Source of the DNA: CAZYTO01 sp964650405 | GTDB taxonomy: Bacteria; Acidobacteriota; Thermoanaerobaculia; Gp7-AA8 | Length of the DNA stretch: 11,551 bases | Assembly (NCBI GenBank): GCA_964650405.1 | Contig: CAZYTO010000182.1 | Location: 1-11,551 of the forward strand | Direction: 5' to 3' | Program-made: the position numbers and the translations under genes | Shown here: positions 1 through 5,817 of the stretch, one piece after another | How positions within the stretch are numbered: position 1 is the first letter of the stretch | Layout: the number at the start of each line of letters is the position of its first letter | Notes under the pieces: model-generated | Database searches by the model: none | Seen by the model: only the letters and a program-made list of their open reading frames with translations | Told to the model about the DNA's origin: nothing

Positions 1-56
1 CTTCCTTCCACCTCGGTACTTTGACCCGCCCAGTCTAACAACATTGAAGGACCACT

Positions 57-89
57 AGTGGTTAGAGAACAGGAGTGGTTAGTGGTTAG
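57..89. repeat. Short direct repeats AGTGGTTAG (three copies)
   Basis: The 9-mer AGTGGTTAG occurs at 57-65, 74-82 and 81-89, the last two overlapping by two bases. Just left, ACCACTAGTGGT (51-62) is a perfect palindrome made of the same motif in both orientations. The stop codon of the minus-strand dipeptidase gene (79-81) lies inside this array, so the repeat forms the last codons of that gene. The remaining bases 1-50 show no gene or clear signal. Confidence 0.6.
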
Positions 90-858
90 GTTGGGTTGCC
101 GGTAGTTCTTCGATCGGTACGTCCATCAGCTCGAACCGCTGCCAGCCGTGGTAGTCGAAGTGCCACCACTCGGAGGGCAGCGGATCGAAGCCGTGCCGGA
201 TCATGGTCTCGCGCAGCCTGGCCCGGTTGGCGATGACGTTCGGAGGAAGATCGGCGAACGCCTGCGCCGCGCGCGGTGACATCTCATCGAAGCCGGTCGG
301 CATGGGCACTTCGTCGCCCGTCTTCAGATCGACGAGCGTGAGATCGATGGCCGCCCCGCGATTGTGGCGCGAGCCTTTGGCCGGATCGGCGACGTAGTCG
401 GGATTCTTCAGCGGCTCCCACAACTGCTTCGTCACGCGGTAGGGCCGATAGCTGTCGAAGACCTTCAGGCCCAGGCCCTCGCCTGCAAGCTCGCGCTCCA
501 CATCGGCCAGGGCCCGCGCCGCGGGCGCGCGCAGCAGCACCCGCGCCACCGGGTAGAGCGGGCGGTGCAGGATGTTGTTCGCCGTGGCATAGCGAACGTC
601 GAGCCGGATCGTGGCGTCGACCGTCGTGACCTCCACGAGCCGTTTGCCGGGATCCCGCGCCGCAAGCCGTTCGTACGTGGCACGGTCCGGGACGACTCGG
701 AGGCCATACTCGTTTGCAGGGATGGCGACGGAACATGCCGCGAGCAGTGCGAACGCGACGGTGAAGGCCAATACGGGCGAGCGGGTTGCGGCGAGCTGCG
801 AGCGGTAAAACGCGGAGGTCTCCCGCTCGCCGCCCGTCCTATGCCGCTCGCCATTCAT
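79..858 (-). CDS. D-alanyl-D-alanine dipeptidase, VanX/DdpX-like (peptidase family M15D), probable lipoprotein
   Basis: This 259-residue protein should be a zinc dipeptidase that splits D-Ala-D-Ala, a murein building block. The family signature is clear: YRP with Arg138, SRHNRGAAID giving zinc ligands His165 and Asp172, and EWWH giving catalytic Glu230 and zinc ligand His233. The 7-residue His-Asp and 3-residue Glu-His spacings match VanX. The N-terminus has a hydrophobic stretch (about 29-41) ending in LAAC, a lipobox with Cys42, so the enzyme is probably anchored in the envelope. The frame stays open far upstream to 1509, but that part is antisense to the next gene. ATG 858 is chosen because it has a TANNNT box 7 nt upstream. 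It leaves an unusually long n-region of about 28 residues, partly encoded by a repeated DNA motif, so the true start could be further in. A periplasmic location suggests turnover or scavenging of D-Ala-D-Ala, as for DdpX, rather than vancomycin resistance; no vanH, vanA or regulator genes are nearby. Confidence 0.88.
   Translation of the reverse strand: MNGERHRTGGERETSAFYRSQLAATRSPVLAFTVAFALLAACSVAIPANEYGLRVVPDRATYERLAARDPGKRLVEVTTVDATIRLDVRYATANNILHRPLYPVARVLLRAPAARALADVERELAGEGLGLKVFDSYRPYRVTKQLWEPLKNPDYVADPAKGSRHNRGAAIDLTLVDLKTGDEVPMPTGFDEMSPRAAQAFADLPPNVIANRARLRETMIRHGFDPLPSEWWHFDYHGWQRFELMDVPIEELPATQPNH
820..854. repeat. GC-rich dispersed repeat, two CCGCTCGCC units
   Basis: CTCCCGCTCGCC (820-831) and CCGCTCGCCA (844-853) lie inside the 5' end of the dipeptidase gene. 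The same 12-mer recurs at 8971-8982 and the same 10-mer at 8960-8969 and 8974-8983, next to the O-methyltransferase gene. The copies are spaced about 21 bp apart here and 14 bp there. They look like units of a dispersed, mostly intergenic repeat. Confidence 0.5.
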
Positions 859-879
859 GTTTGCTAGTCTACGCGTCCG
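859..879. promoter_or_regulatory. Overlapping divergent -10 boxes for two possibly leaderless genes
   Basis: The whole gap between the divergent genes is 21 bp. On the plus strand TGCTAGTCT (862-870) is an extended -10 (TGnTANNNT), ending 9 nt before ATG 880. On the minus strand TAGACT (871 to 866) ends 7 nt before ATG 858. The two hexamers overlap by five bases because TAGTCTA read backwards is TAGACTA. Neither gene has a Shine-Dalgarno sequence, so transcription probably begins at or next to each start codon. No convincing -35 element is visible for either side. Confidence 0.5.
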
Positions 880-2067
880 ATGGAATTCGACATCTTCTTC
901 TCGATCTGCCAGACCGACGTGCACGGCTACCTGCCGGACGAGCGGACGATGTTCGCCAACTTCTTCGAGCAGGCCGAGCTCGCCGACCGGCTCGGCTTCG
1001 GCACGGCCTGGGTCGCCGAGAGCCATCTCTCCACGGAAGTGCAGAAGACCAACCCCGGCGCGGTGATCCCGCACTTCACCGGCGAGATCGGCCTGAATAC
1101 CGACATCCTGCAGCTCGCTCATCGCCTCTTCGCCCGAACCAAGCAGATCGGCGCCGGCAGCGCGATCATGAACATCCTCTGTAACGGCGGCCCCATCGCC
1201 GCGGCGGAGCGCATCAAGACGTTCCTGGCCCTGCACGGACTCGACCCTGCCGAATCGCGAACGCTGACCGTCGGTTTCGCCTCGGGGCGCTTCCCGTTCA
1301 TCAACATCCCCTACGGCATCGTCCCGCGCAACGCCGTAGAGGATGCGGCCTGGCCGGTGGTGAAGAACAAGATCTTCGAGGAGGCGACGGAGATCTTCCT
1401 GCGCCTCCTGCGCGGCGAAACGCTCAACTCGACGATGATCACGCCCCGGTCGCTGCGCCGCGTTGACTTCCGCAGCGATGCCGACTGGCAGCGCGTGCTC
1501 GACGCGCATGGCCGCAGCGAAGAGGCAGTACCCCTCGCGCCGCGCTGGCCCTTCCCGAACCTCAAGATCGTTCCGCAGGAGTCGCGCATGGACCTGCTGC
1601 GACTCTCCATCGGCTCACACGACCCGGCCGTACAGGCCTTCGCCAACACCCTCCTTCCGGTCGGCGTCTTCAACCTTTCCATCACCCCGGGCGACGAGAT
1701 CGAGAAGACCAACGCGCGCATGCAGACGGCCTATCACCCGGCCGGTGGCGGCTGGAAGCGCCGCCTCATGCCGCGGACGGTGCTCGTCTTCTACAACGAC
1801 GACCCGGCCCAGGCTGCCGAGGAGGCGCGAGACGCGCTGTCGAACTACTGGCGCGCCCTCGAAGGGACGCTGGACGAGGAGAAAGTGCGCCGGGCCACGA
1901 ACAACGCCCTCGTCGGCGACGCCGGCGCCATCATCGGGCAGATGGAGCAACGCTTCCACCCCGACGACCGGCTCATGCTGTGGTTCGACTTCAACAACCA
2001 CGACTCGAAACGCGTCATGGCCAACATGGACGCGTTCATGACGAAGGTGGCGGCGCAGTTCCGCTAA
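880..2067 (+). CDS. LLM-class flavin-dependent oxidoreductase (luciferase-like monooxygenase family)
   Basis: The 395-residue product has the bacterial-luciferase-like TIM-barrel pattern. It starts with a first strand MEFDIFFSI, then a helix and strand in AELADRLGFGTAWVAE (about 32-47). KQIGAGSAIMN (about 88-98) is typical of the barrel, followed by TVGFASGR (130-137) and a C-terminal helix. Members bind reduced FMN or F420 and oxidise small organic substrates; the cofactor and substrate cannot be told from the sequence. The length is ordinary for the family. ATG 880 gives the first barrel strand at the very N-terminus, as expected. It is followed after 12 bp by the asparaginase gene, so the two may be co-transcribed. 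Confidence 0.85.
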   Translation: MEFDIFFSICQTDVHGYLPDERTMFANFFEQAELADRLGFGTAWVAESHLSTEVQKTNPGAVIPHFTGEIGLNTDILQLAHRLFARTKQIGAGSAIMNILCNGGPIAAAERIKTFLALHGLDPAESRTLTVGFASGRFPFINIPYGIVPRNAVEDAAWPVVKNKIFEEATEIFLRLLRGETLNSTMITPRSLRRVDFRSDADWQRVLDAHGRSEEAVPLAPRWPFPNLKIVPQESRMDLLRLSIGSHDPAVQAFANTLLPVGVFNLSITPGDEIEKTNARMQTAYHPAGGGWKRRLMPRTVLVFYNDDPAQAAEEARDALSNYWRALEGTLDEEKVRRATNNALVGDAGAIIGQMEQRFHPDDRLMLWFDFNNHDSKRVMANMDAFMTKVAAQFR

Positions 2068-2070
2068 ACT
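2065..2070 (+). promoter_or_regulatory. Possible internal -10 box (TAAACT) before the asparaginase gene
   Basis: TAAACT overlaps the stop codon of the oxidoreductase gene and ends 9 nt before ATG 2080, the same arrangement as at other starts in this window. The asparaginase gene has no Shine-Dalgarno sequence. It may therefore have its own leaderless transcript as well as read-through from upstream. No -35 element is evident, so this could be chance. Confidence 0.3.
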
Positions 2071-2079
2071 CCCGCCGCG

Positions 2080-3150
2080 ATGCCCTTCGACGAGACCGCC
2101 GCTCCCAACTTTGCCCGGGCCATGCCGAACTGGCAGCCGCTGGTCGAATACCGGCGCAACGGCGTGGCGGAGAACACCATCCACGGCGCGGTGTCCTGGG
2201 TGACGGGACGCAGCCTGCTCTACTCATTCGGCGGCAACGTCGAGGTCTACGGCCGCTCGATGGCCAAACCATTGATGATGAAGGTCTTCGCCCGGGAGTT
2301 CGCGCGCGCGCTCAACTCCGAGCAGAAGGCCATCTCCGTGGCGTCGCACAACGGCGACACGGAGCACGTGCGCGTGGCGCGCTCGATCCTCCTCCAGGGC
2401 GAGTGGGGCCTCATGCAGACGCCGCTCGACGTGCCGCTCGTCCAGTTCGGCCGCCAGGTCCGCCGCCCGCGGCGCTGGTATCACTGCTGCTCGGGCGAGC
2501 ACGCCGCAATCCTGCGCGGCTGCAAGCTGAAGGGCTGGTCGCGCGTCGGCTACGTCTGGCCCCACCATCCCTTCTTCCAGGCCTATCTCGACTACCTCCG
2601 CCAGGCGCTGGGGGGCGAGTGGAAGGACAGGATCGTCGCCAAGGACGGCTGTGGATTGCCGACCGTGTCGATGACCGTGACCGACCTGGCCCGCCTCTTC
2701 GCGAATCTTGTCACCGAGCGGCAGGCGGACTGGATCTGGGACGCCATGGTCTCCCATCCCGACCTCATCGGCGGCTTCAACCGGCTCGACTCCACGATCC
2801 TGAAGGCGTGTCACGGCAAAGTGCTCGCCAAGGAAGGCGCCGACGGTCTGCTCGGCCTGGCCATCGAGCATCCCGAGTACCCGGACGGCCTCGGCGTCGT
2901 CGTCAAGATCGCCCACGGCTGGAACCCTCAGGCCACCTGGTATATCGCCCGCTACATCCTCGGCGTCCTCGGTTTCGAGTTCCGCAACCCCTACAAACTG
3001 CGGCGGCAGAAGGCGTTCATCGTCCCCGAGGTCATCCCACCGGAGCTGCGCGGACCGATGACAGCCATCGTGCCGTGGGACTCCTGGGATCCCGACATCG
3101 ACAAGTGGGAGTTCGATCCGGAAGAGTTCGTGGCAGGCGCCTGCCGATAG
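2080..3150 (+). CDS. L-asparaginase II family (PF06089, Rhizobium etli-type asparaginase)
   Basis: This 356-residue protein matches the asparaginase II family, which hydrolyses L-asparagine to aspartate and ammonia and is unrelated to the EcAII fold. Family blocks appear in order: VEYRRNGVAENTIHGAV (22-38), GRSMAKP with Ser60 and Lys63, ASHNGDTEH with Ser89, CCSGEHAA (136-143), DGCGLP with Cys191, HPDLIGG (226-232) and LAKEGADG (249-256). In the R. etli enzyme the two serines, the lysine after the first serine and a Cys-Lys-Cys zinc site are functionally important. Here the cysteines are kept (Cys137 and Cys191), but the zinc-ligand lysine of CSGKH is Glu140. No signal peptide is seen, so it is cytoplasmic. 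The C-terminus (about 305-356) is a Pro/Trp-rich extension with no recognised domain. The gene sits 12 bp behind the oxidoreductase gene. Activity on asparagine is inferred from family only. Confidence 0.85.
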   Translation: MPFDETAAPNFARAMPNWQPLVEYRRNGVAENTIHGAVSWVTGRSLLYSFGGNVEVYGRSMAKPLMMKVFAREFARALNSEQKAISVASHNGDTEHVRVARSILLQGEWGLMQTPLDVPLVQFGRQVRRPRRWYHCCSGEHAAILRGCKLKGWSRVGYVWPHHPFFQAYLDYLRQALGGEWKDRIVAKDGCGLPTVSMTVTDLARLFANLVTERQADWIWDAMVSHPDLIGGFNRLDSTILKACHGKVLAKEGADGLLGLAIEHPEYPDGLGVVVKIAHGWNPQATWYIARYILGVLGFEFRNPYKLRRQKAFIVPEVIPPELRGPMTAIVPWDSWDPDIDKWEFDPEEFVAGACR

Positions 3151-3250
3151 ACCATTCCCGGCTGCCAGTTACGACGGAAAGGGCGGCGCGCAGAGTCACC
3201 TGCGGCCCTACAACCGGGCTGACTATGTCGCCAGTGCGTGCAACCGTTAC

Positions 3251-3279
3251 TTGACATTAAGTCATGTAAACATGATAAT
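3251..3279 (+). promoter_or_regulatory. Near-consensus sigma-70 promoter
   Basis: TTGACA (3251-3256) and GATAAT (3274-3279) are separated by exactly 17 bp, in an AT-rich patch that stands out from the GC-rich surroundings. Transcription should start near 3286, leaving a short leader before ATG 3315 with a good ribosome binding site (GAGGG, 3302-3306). This is the best-looking promoter in the window and should drive the membrane protein-XRE-SRPBCC operon. The 100 bp before it (3151-3250) show nothing recognisable. Confidence 0.8.
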
Positions 3280-3284
3280 ATGTC
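3252..3284. promoter_or_regulatory. Nested inverted repeats overlapping the promoter, probable operator
   Basis: Three dyads sit on the promoter. TGAC (3252-3255) pairs with GTCA (3261-3264) over the -35 edge. TCATGT (3262-3267) pairs with ACATGA (3270-3275), a perfect 6-bp dyad with a 2-nt gap in the spacer and reaching the -10. GACAT (3253-3257) pairs with ATGTC (3280-3284), enclosing the whole promoter. This suits binding by a dimeric helix-turn-helix repressor. The XRE protein encoded at 3716 is the natural candidate, giving autoregulation; that link is inferred. Confidence 0.6.
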
Positions 3285-3314
3285 TAGCTAACACGTCAAC
3301 CGAGGGCAAGAGCG

Positions 3315-3719
3315 ATGGCAAAAGTGGTCCCTCTCGATCGAGCGCTGAAATATGGACTGTTGTTCCTGCTCTCTCTTGTGGCGCTCGGGGGCGGTCCATG
3401 GCTGTCAAGTCGTCTTCTGGCCAGTCCATCCGCCCCGATGCGCTGGGGTGGGGTCGTCCTCGCGGTAGCGTCACCGGTCCCTTGGTTGGCGCTCGTGGTC
3501 ATCGGCATGGGAACGTGGGACGAGTTCCAGCGACACGTTACGCTGGTCGGGACTGCGGTCGCGTTTGTCGCCGAACTGCTCTTCTACGTGGCCTTCTCCG
3601 CGATGCGGGAGGCAAGACTGATCGGTCCGGCGGTGCACGTTCCGAACTTGCTGGCCACTCTGTTGATCTGGGTCACTTCGCTCGGGGTGGCAGCGCTCTA
3701 CTACCGGACCCGCCCATGA
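3315..3719 (+). CDS. Small integral membrane protein partnered with an XRE regulator
   Basis: The 134-residue product has four predicted membrane segments at about 12-32, 44-65, 75-96 and 110-129. The motif TWDEFQR (67-73) lies between segments two and three. A DEFQR-like motif is, to my recollection, common in small membrane proteins encoded beside short HTH regulators. I cannot name the function. The start follows a proper ribosome binding site (GAGGG, 8 nt gap). The stop overlaps the ATG of the next gene (ATGA, 3716-3719), implying translational coupling. A role as sensor, or as a membrane anchor controlling the regulator, is possible but only inferred from this pairing. The promoter region ahead of it is notably AT-rich, which may hint at acquisition as a cassette. 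Confidence 0.75.
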   Translation: MAKVVPLDRALKYGLLFLLSLVALGGGPWLSSRLLASPSAPMRWGGVVLAVASPVPWLALVVIGMGTWDEFQRHVTLVGTAVAFVAELLFYVAFSAMREARLIGPAVHVPNLLATLLIWVTSLGVAALYYRTRP

Positions 3720-3916
3720 AGAATCGGCTCAAAGTGCTACGTGCCGAGCGCAATTGGTCGCAACAGGAGCTCAGCAACCGAGTGGGTGTATCGCGCCAGG
3801 CAATTAACGCGGTCGAGACCGGGAAGTTCGATCCAAGCCTCCCGCTGGCGTTCAAGCTGGCAATTGCATTCGACACGACCATCGAGTCGGTGTTTCAGGT
3901 CGAAGATGAGGAGTAA
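3716..3916 (+). CDS. Short XRE-family helix-turn-helix transcriptional regulator
   Basis: This 66-residue protein is essentially one HTH_3 domain. LKVLRAERNWSQQELSNRVG (5-24) leads into the recognition helix VSRQAINAVETGKFDPSLPL (25-44). The end KLAIAFDTTIESVFQVEDEE is typical of the compact YgzD/YozG-like group of stand-alone HTH proteins. It has no ligand-binding domain, so a signal must come from a partner, with the coupled membrane protein the obvious candidate. The ATG overlaps the upstream stop codon (ATGA). A longer open frame reaching back to 3251 begins inside the promoter and is not credible. It probably binds the palindromic promoter at 3252-3284 and represses its own operon. Confidence 0.9.
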   Translation: MKNRLKVLRAERNWSQQELSNRVGVSRQAINAVETGKFDPSLPLAFKLAIAFDTTIESVFQVEDEE

Positions 3917-3922
3917 CGCCTT

Positions 3923-4366
3923 ATGCGGGCATTCACGTTCAGAGAGGTTATCGAGCAGCCGCCACAGCGCGTGTGGGAGTACATGTCCGATCCTGAGCTC
4001 GCGCCGAAATGGCGTGCCCTCATCAAGGCCATGAGAACGGAGGACGGGGGCCCCGTCCGAGAGGGATCGCGGCTCATCATTACGACCGAGTTCCACGGCC
4101 GGCGCGCCGAACGGGTGTCTGAAATGGTGGTGTTCGACCCTCCGCACCGGCAGGTCATCCGCTCCATCGATCAGCCTGCCCTGGGCGGCGCGTTCGAGTT
4201 TCTCCTCGAACCCGACCCCCGCGGCACGAAAGTCACATTCACCTGCGATCTCGTAGCCAGGGGAATCCTGCCCCGGATCTTCCTGCCGCTCATGGCTCGC
4301 TCCGAGCGACAGGTTCGCACGGAAATGCTCTGCAACCTCAAGAGGCTCGTGGAGAGCGGCGTGTAG
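3923..4366 (+). CDS. SRPBCC-family protein (START-like fold)
   Basis: The 147-residue protein has the SRPBCC pattern. An N-terminal strand, FTFREVIEQPPQRVWEYMSD (4-23), is followed by LAPKWRALIK, then a run of beta strands (REGSRLIITTEFHG, RAERVSEMVVFDPPHRQVIRS, AFEFLLEPDPRGTKVTFTCD) and a long C-terminal helix from about 117. Such proteins form a deep hydrophobic cavity and bind or modify lipids, polyketides or other small molecules; the ligand here is unknown. No signal peptide is present. The start is fixed by GAGGAG (3908-3913), 9 nt upstream, which overlaps the end of the XRE gene. It is the third gene of the operon. No clear terminator follows in 4367-4478. Confidence 0.85.
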   Translation: MRAFTFREVIEQPPQRVWEYMSDPELAPKWRALIKAMRTEDGGPVREGSRLIITTEFHGRRAERVSEMVVFDPPHRQVIRSIDQPALGGAFEFLLEPDPRGTKVTFTCDLVARGILPRIFLPLMARSERQVRTEMLCNLKRLVESGV

Positions 4367-4478
4367 ACTCCTCCTGTCCCAGGAACAAATTCAGGCCCCA
4401 ATTCCCCACCTGAGCATGGCCGCGGTGCTCCCGATGGGAGAGACGTTAGCGGCGGACTGGATTCCGGCCTCCTCCGGC

Positions 4479-4484
4479 TACCAT
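4479..4484 (+). promoter_or_regulatory. Possible -10 box (TACCAT) for a leaderless serine hydrolase gene
   Basis: TACCAT ends 7 nt before GTG 4492, and no Shine-Dalgarno sequence is present. This is the spacing expected if the transcript begins at the start codon. No -35 element is obvious. Confidence 0.35.
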
Positions 4485-4491
4485 TGCCCAC

Positions 4492-5382
4492 GTGCGCAAA
4501 CTTGCCTCTCTGTTGCTCCTCGCGCTCCTCTTCGGCGGTTGCCGTTCAGCCTCGCGCGGAAGGAGTCCCGTGCTGAGCCCTGGCCTGCCGGCTTACGTCC
4601 TCGACTACGACACCGCAGTCGATCCCGGGCTGCAGGCGAAGGTCGAAGCGATCGACGCAACGCTCCGCGCGAAGTACGGCATGACGCCGGAGCAGACCGA
4701 CGCCGGTGTGCTCGATCTCGTTCACCTCCGCCTGGCGATGGTCCATCCCGATCACATCGAGTACGCGGCCAGCGTGGCCAAGGTCGGTATCCTCCTGGCG
4801 TACTTCCAGCTTCACCCGGAGGCGGCGACGCACCTCGACCCGGTCACACGTCATGAGCTCGGGCTGATGATCAAGGTCTCCAGCAACGAGATGGCCGCGA
4901 AGTACTCGCGCCTGATGGGGCTGAAGGAGATCCAGAAGGTGCTCGACTCGTACGGCTTCTACGACGCCGCTCACGGCGGCGGGATCTGGGTAGGGAAGCA
5001 TTACGGCCAGGGAAGCGAGCGCTTCGGCGATCCCGTGGCCGATCACTCCCACGCCGCCACGGTGCGCCAGTTGCTCCGCTATTACCTCATGCTGGAACAG
5101 GGGAAGCTCGTCTCCCCCGAGGCGTCGAAGACGATGGGGGAGATCTTCGACTCGCCCGGCATCCCGCACGACGAGCTGAAGTTCGTGAAGGCGCTGCACG
5201 GCCGGAAGCTGCACATCCGCCGCAAGCTCGGGACGTGGGAGGACTGGCTCCACGATACAGCCGACATCACCGGGCCGGGCCGGCACTACATCGTCATCGG
5301 CCTCACGCACCATCCCCGCGGCGACGACTACCTCGGCGATCTGACCGTGGCCGTCGACGACCTGATGGCCCGCGGCGAGTGA
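4492..5382 (+). CDS. Serine hydrolase, beta-lactamase/PBP-like fold (class A-like, PF13354 type), probable lipoprotein
   Basis: The 296-residue product begins at GTG 4492 with a short signal sequence (1-16) ending in FGGC, an acceptable lipobox with Cys17. Its active-site motifs are those of penicillin-recognising serine enzymes. SVAK (94-97) gives nucleophile Ser94 and Lys97, SSN (130-132) matches the SxN loop, and KLGT (245-248) stands where KTG or KSG is usual. The segment ATVRQLLRYYLMLEQGKLVSPE (189-210) resembles the helix before the C-terminal lobe in class A enzymes. I cannot see the ExxLN of the omega loop that supplies deacylating Glu166 in true class A beta-lactamases. It therefore more likely acts on peptidoglycan peptides or esters, or only binds them, than confers resistance. 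It converges with the AHSA1 gene, leaving 15 bp between stop codons. Confidence 0.82.
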   Translation: MRKLASLLLLALLFGGCRSASRGRSPVLSPGLPAYVLDYDTAVDPGLQAKVEAIDATLRAKYGMTPEQTDAGVLDLVHLRLAMVHPDHIEYAASVAKVGILLAYFQLHPEAATHLDPVTRHELGLMIKVSSNEMAAKYSRLMGLKEIQKVLDSYGFYDAAHGGGIWVGKHYGQGSERFGDPVADHSHAATVRQLLRYYLMLEQGKLVSPEASKTMGEIFDSPGIPHDELKFVKALHGRKLHIRRKLGTWEDWLHDTADITGPGRHYIVIGLTHHPRGDDYLGDLTVAVDDLMARGE

Positions 5383-5397
5383 TCCAGGTGCGCGTTC

Positions 5398-5817
5398 TCA
5401 AATCGATAGTGCCGCGGAGAGCTTCCGCACGATGTCCGTCCATCCCGTGGTGTGCTGCTCGATCTTCGACGCTGGCAGGTTGCGGTGCGTCAGGGTCAGC
5501 TCCGTGCCTCCGTCGCGCTCCGTCAGCTCGACCGTCACGATCGTCGGCTGGAGATCCGTCGCGGCAGAGATCCAGGTAAACGAGAGCCGTGACGGCGGCT
5601 CGATGGCCAGGTACTCACCCCGATGTTCGGAGTCGCGGCCGCCATGGGACATGACGATGCGAAACGTTCCGCCGACGCGCGGATCCAGCTCGACGGTGGA
5701 GTGCGTCGTCGCGCCGGGCAGCATCCACTGGGCCATGGCGGCGGCATCGAGCCAGGCGGCGAAGACCTCTTCGCGCGGAACGGGAATCACGCGACGGACC
5801 ACAACCACTTCGTTCAT
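5398..5817 (-). CDS. AHSA1/SRPBCC-domain protein
   Basis: This 139-residue protein is a complete AHSA1 domain (PF08327). VVRRVIPVPREEVFAAWLDA (6-25) is followed by the typical WMLPGA, the DPRVGGTFRIVM strand pair (45-56), GEYLAIEPPSRLSFTW (67-82), a TIVTVELTERDGGTELTLTH hairpin (92-111) and the closing TGWTDIVRKLSAAL helix (124-137). In bacteria such proteins are very often encoded directly behind an ArsR-type regulator, as here: its ATG overlaps the stop of the regulator gene by 4 bp (5814-5817). The fold makes a small-molecule or lipid-binding cavity; the ligand is unknown. Expression should follow the regulator by translational coupling. Confidence 0.92.
   Translation of the reverse strand: MNEVVVVRRVIPVPREEVFAAWLDAAAMAQWMLPGATTHSTVELDPRVGGTFRIVMSHGGRDSEHRGEYLAIEPPSRLSFTWISAATDLQPTIVTVELTERDGGTELTLTHRNLPASKIEQHTTGWTDIVRKLSAALSI

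Noticed and set aside
51..89. CRISPR-like or telomere-like array at the left edge
   Set aside because: The units are only 9 bp, two of them overlap, and there are no spacers of regular length.
79..858. Vancomycin-resistance gene
   Set aside because: VanX-type motifs alone do not show resistance. No vanH, vanA or two-component system is nearby, and the protein seems exported, whereas VanX acts in the cytoplasm.
859..1509. Upstream extension of the dipeptidase frame on the minus strand
   Set aside because: It is antisense to the LLM oxidoreductase, has no domain, and the signal-peptide-like part begins only after 858. GC-rich DNA keeps antisense frames open by codon bias.
2224..2916. 230-codon minus-strand frame
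   Set aside because: Antisense shadow of the asparaginase gene with no recognisable motifs.
1980..3254. 424-codon plus-strand frame overlapping the asparaginase
   Set aside because: It is Arg/Pro-rich with no family match and is out of frame with clear asparaginase motifs.
3251..3715. Upstream extension of the XRE regulator frame to 221 residues
   Set aside because: It would start at the -35 hexamer of the promoter and run out of frame through the membrane-protein gene. The HTH domain is complete from ATG 3716.
4367..4478. Terminator after the SRPBCC gene
   Set aside because: Only weak 4-5-bp dyads (CCTG/CAGG and TCAGG/CCTGA) without a T-tract are visible.
4546..5313. 255-codon minus-strand frame
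   Set aside because: Antisense to the serine hydrolase, whose SxxK, SxN and KxG motifs confirm the plus-strand frame.
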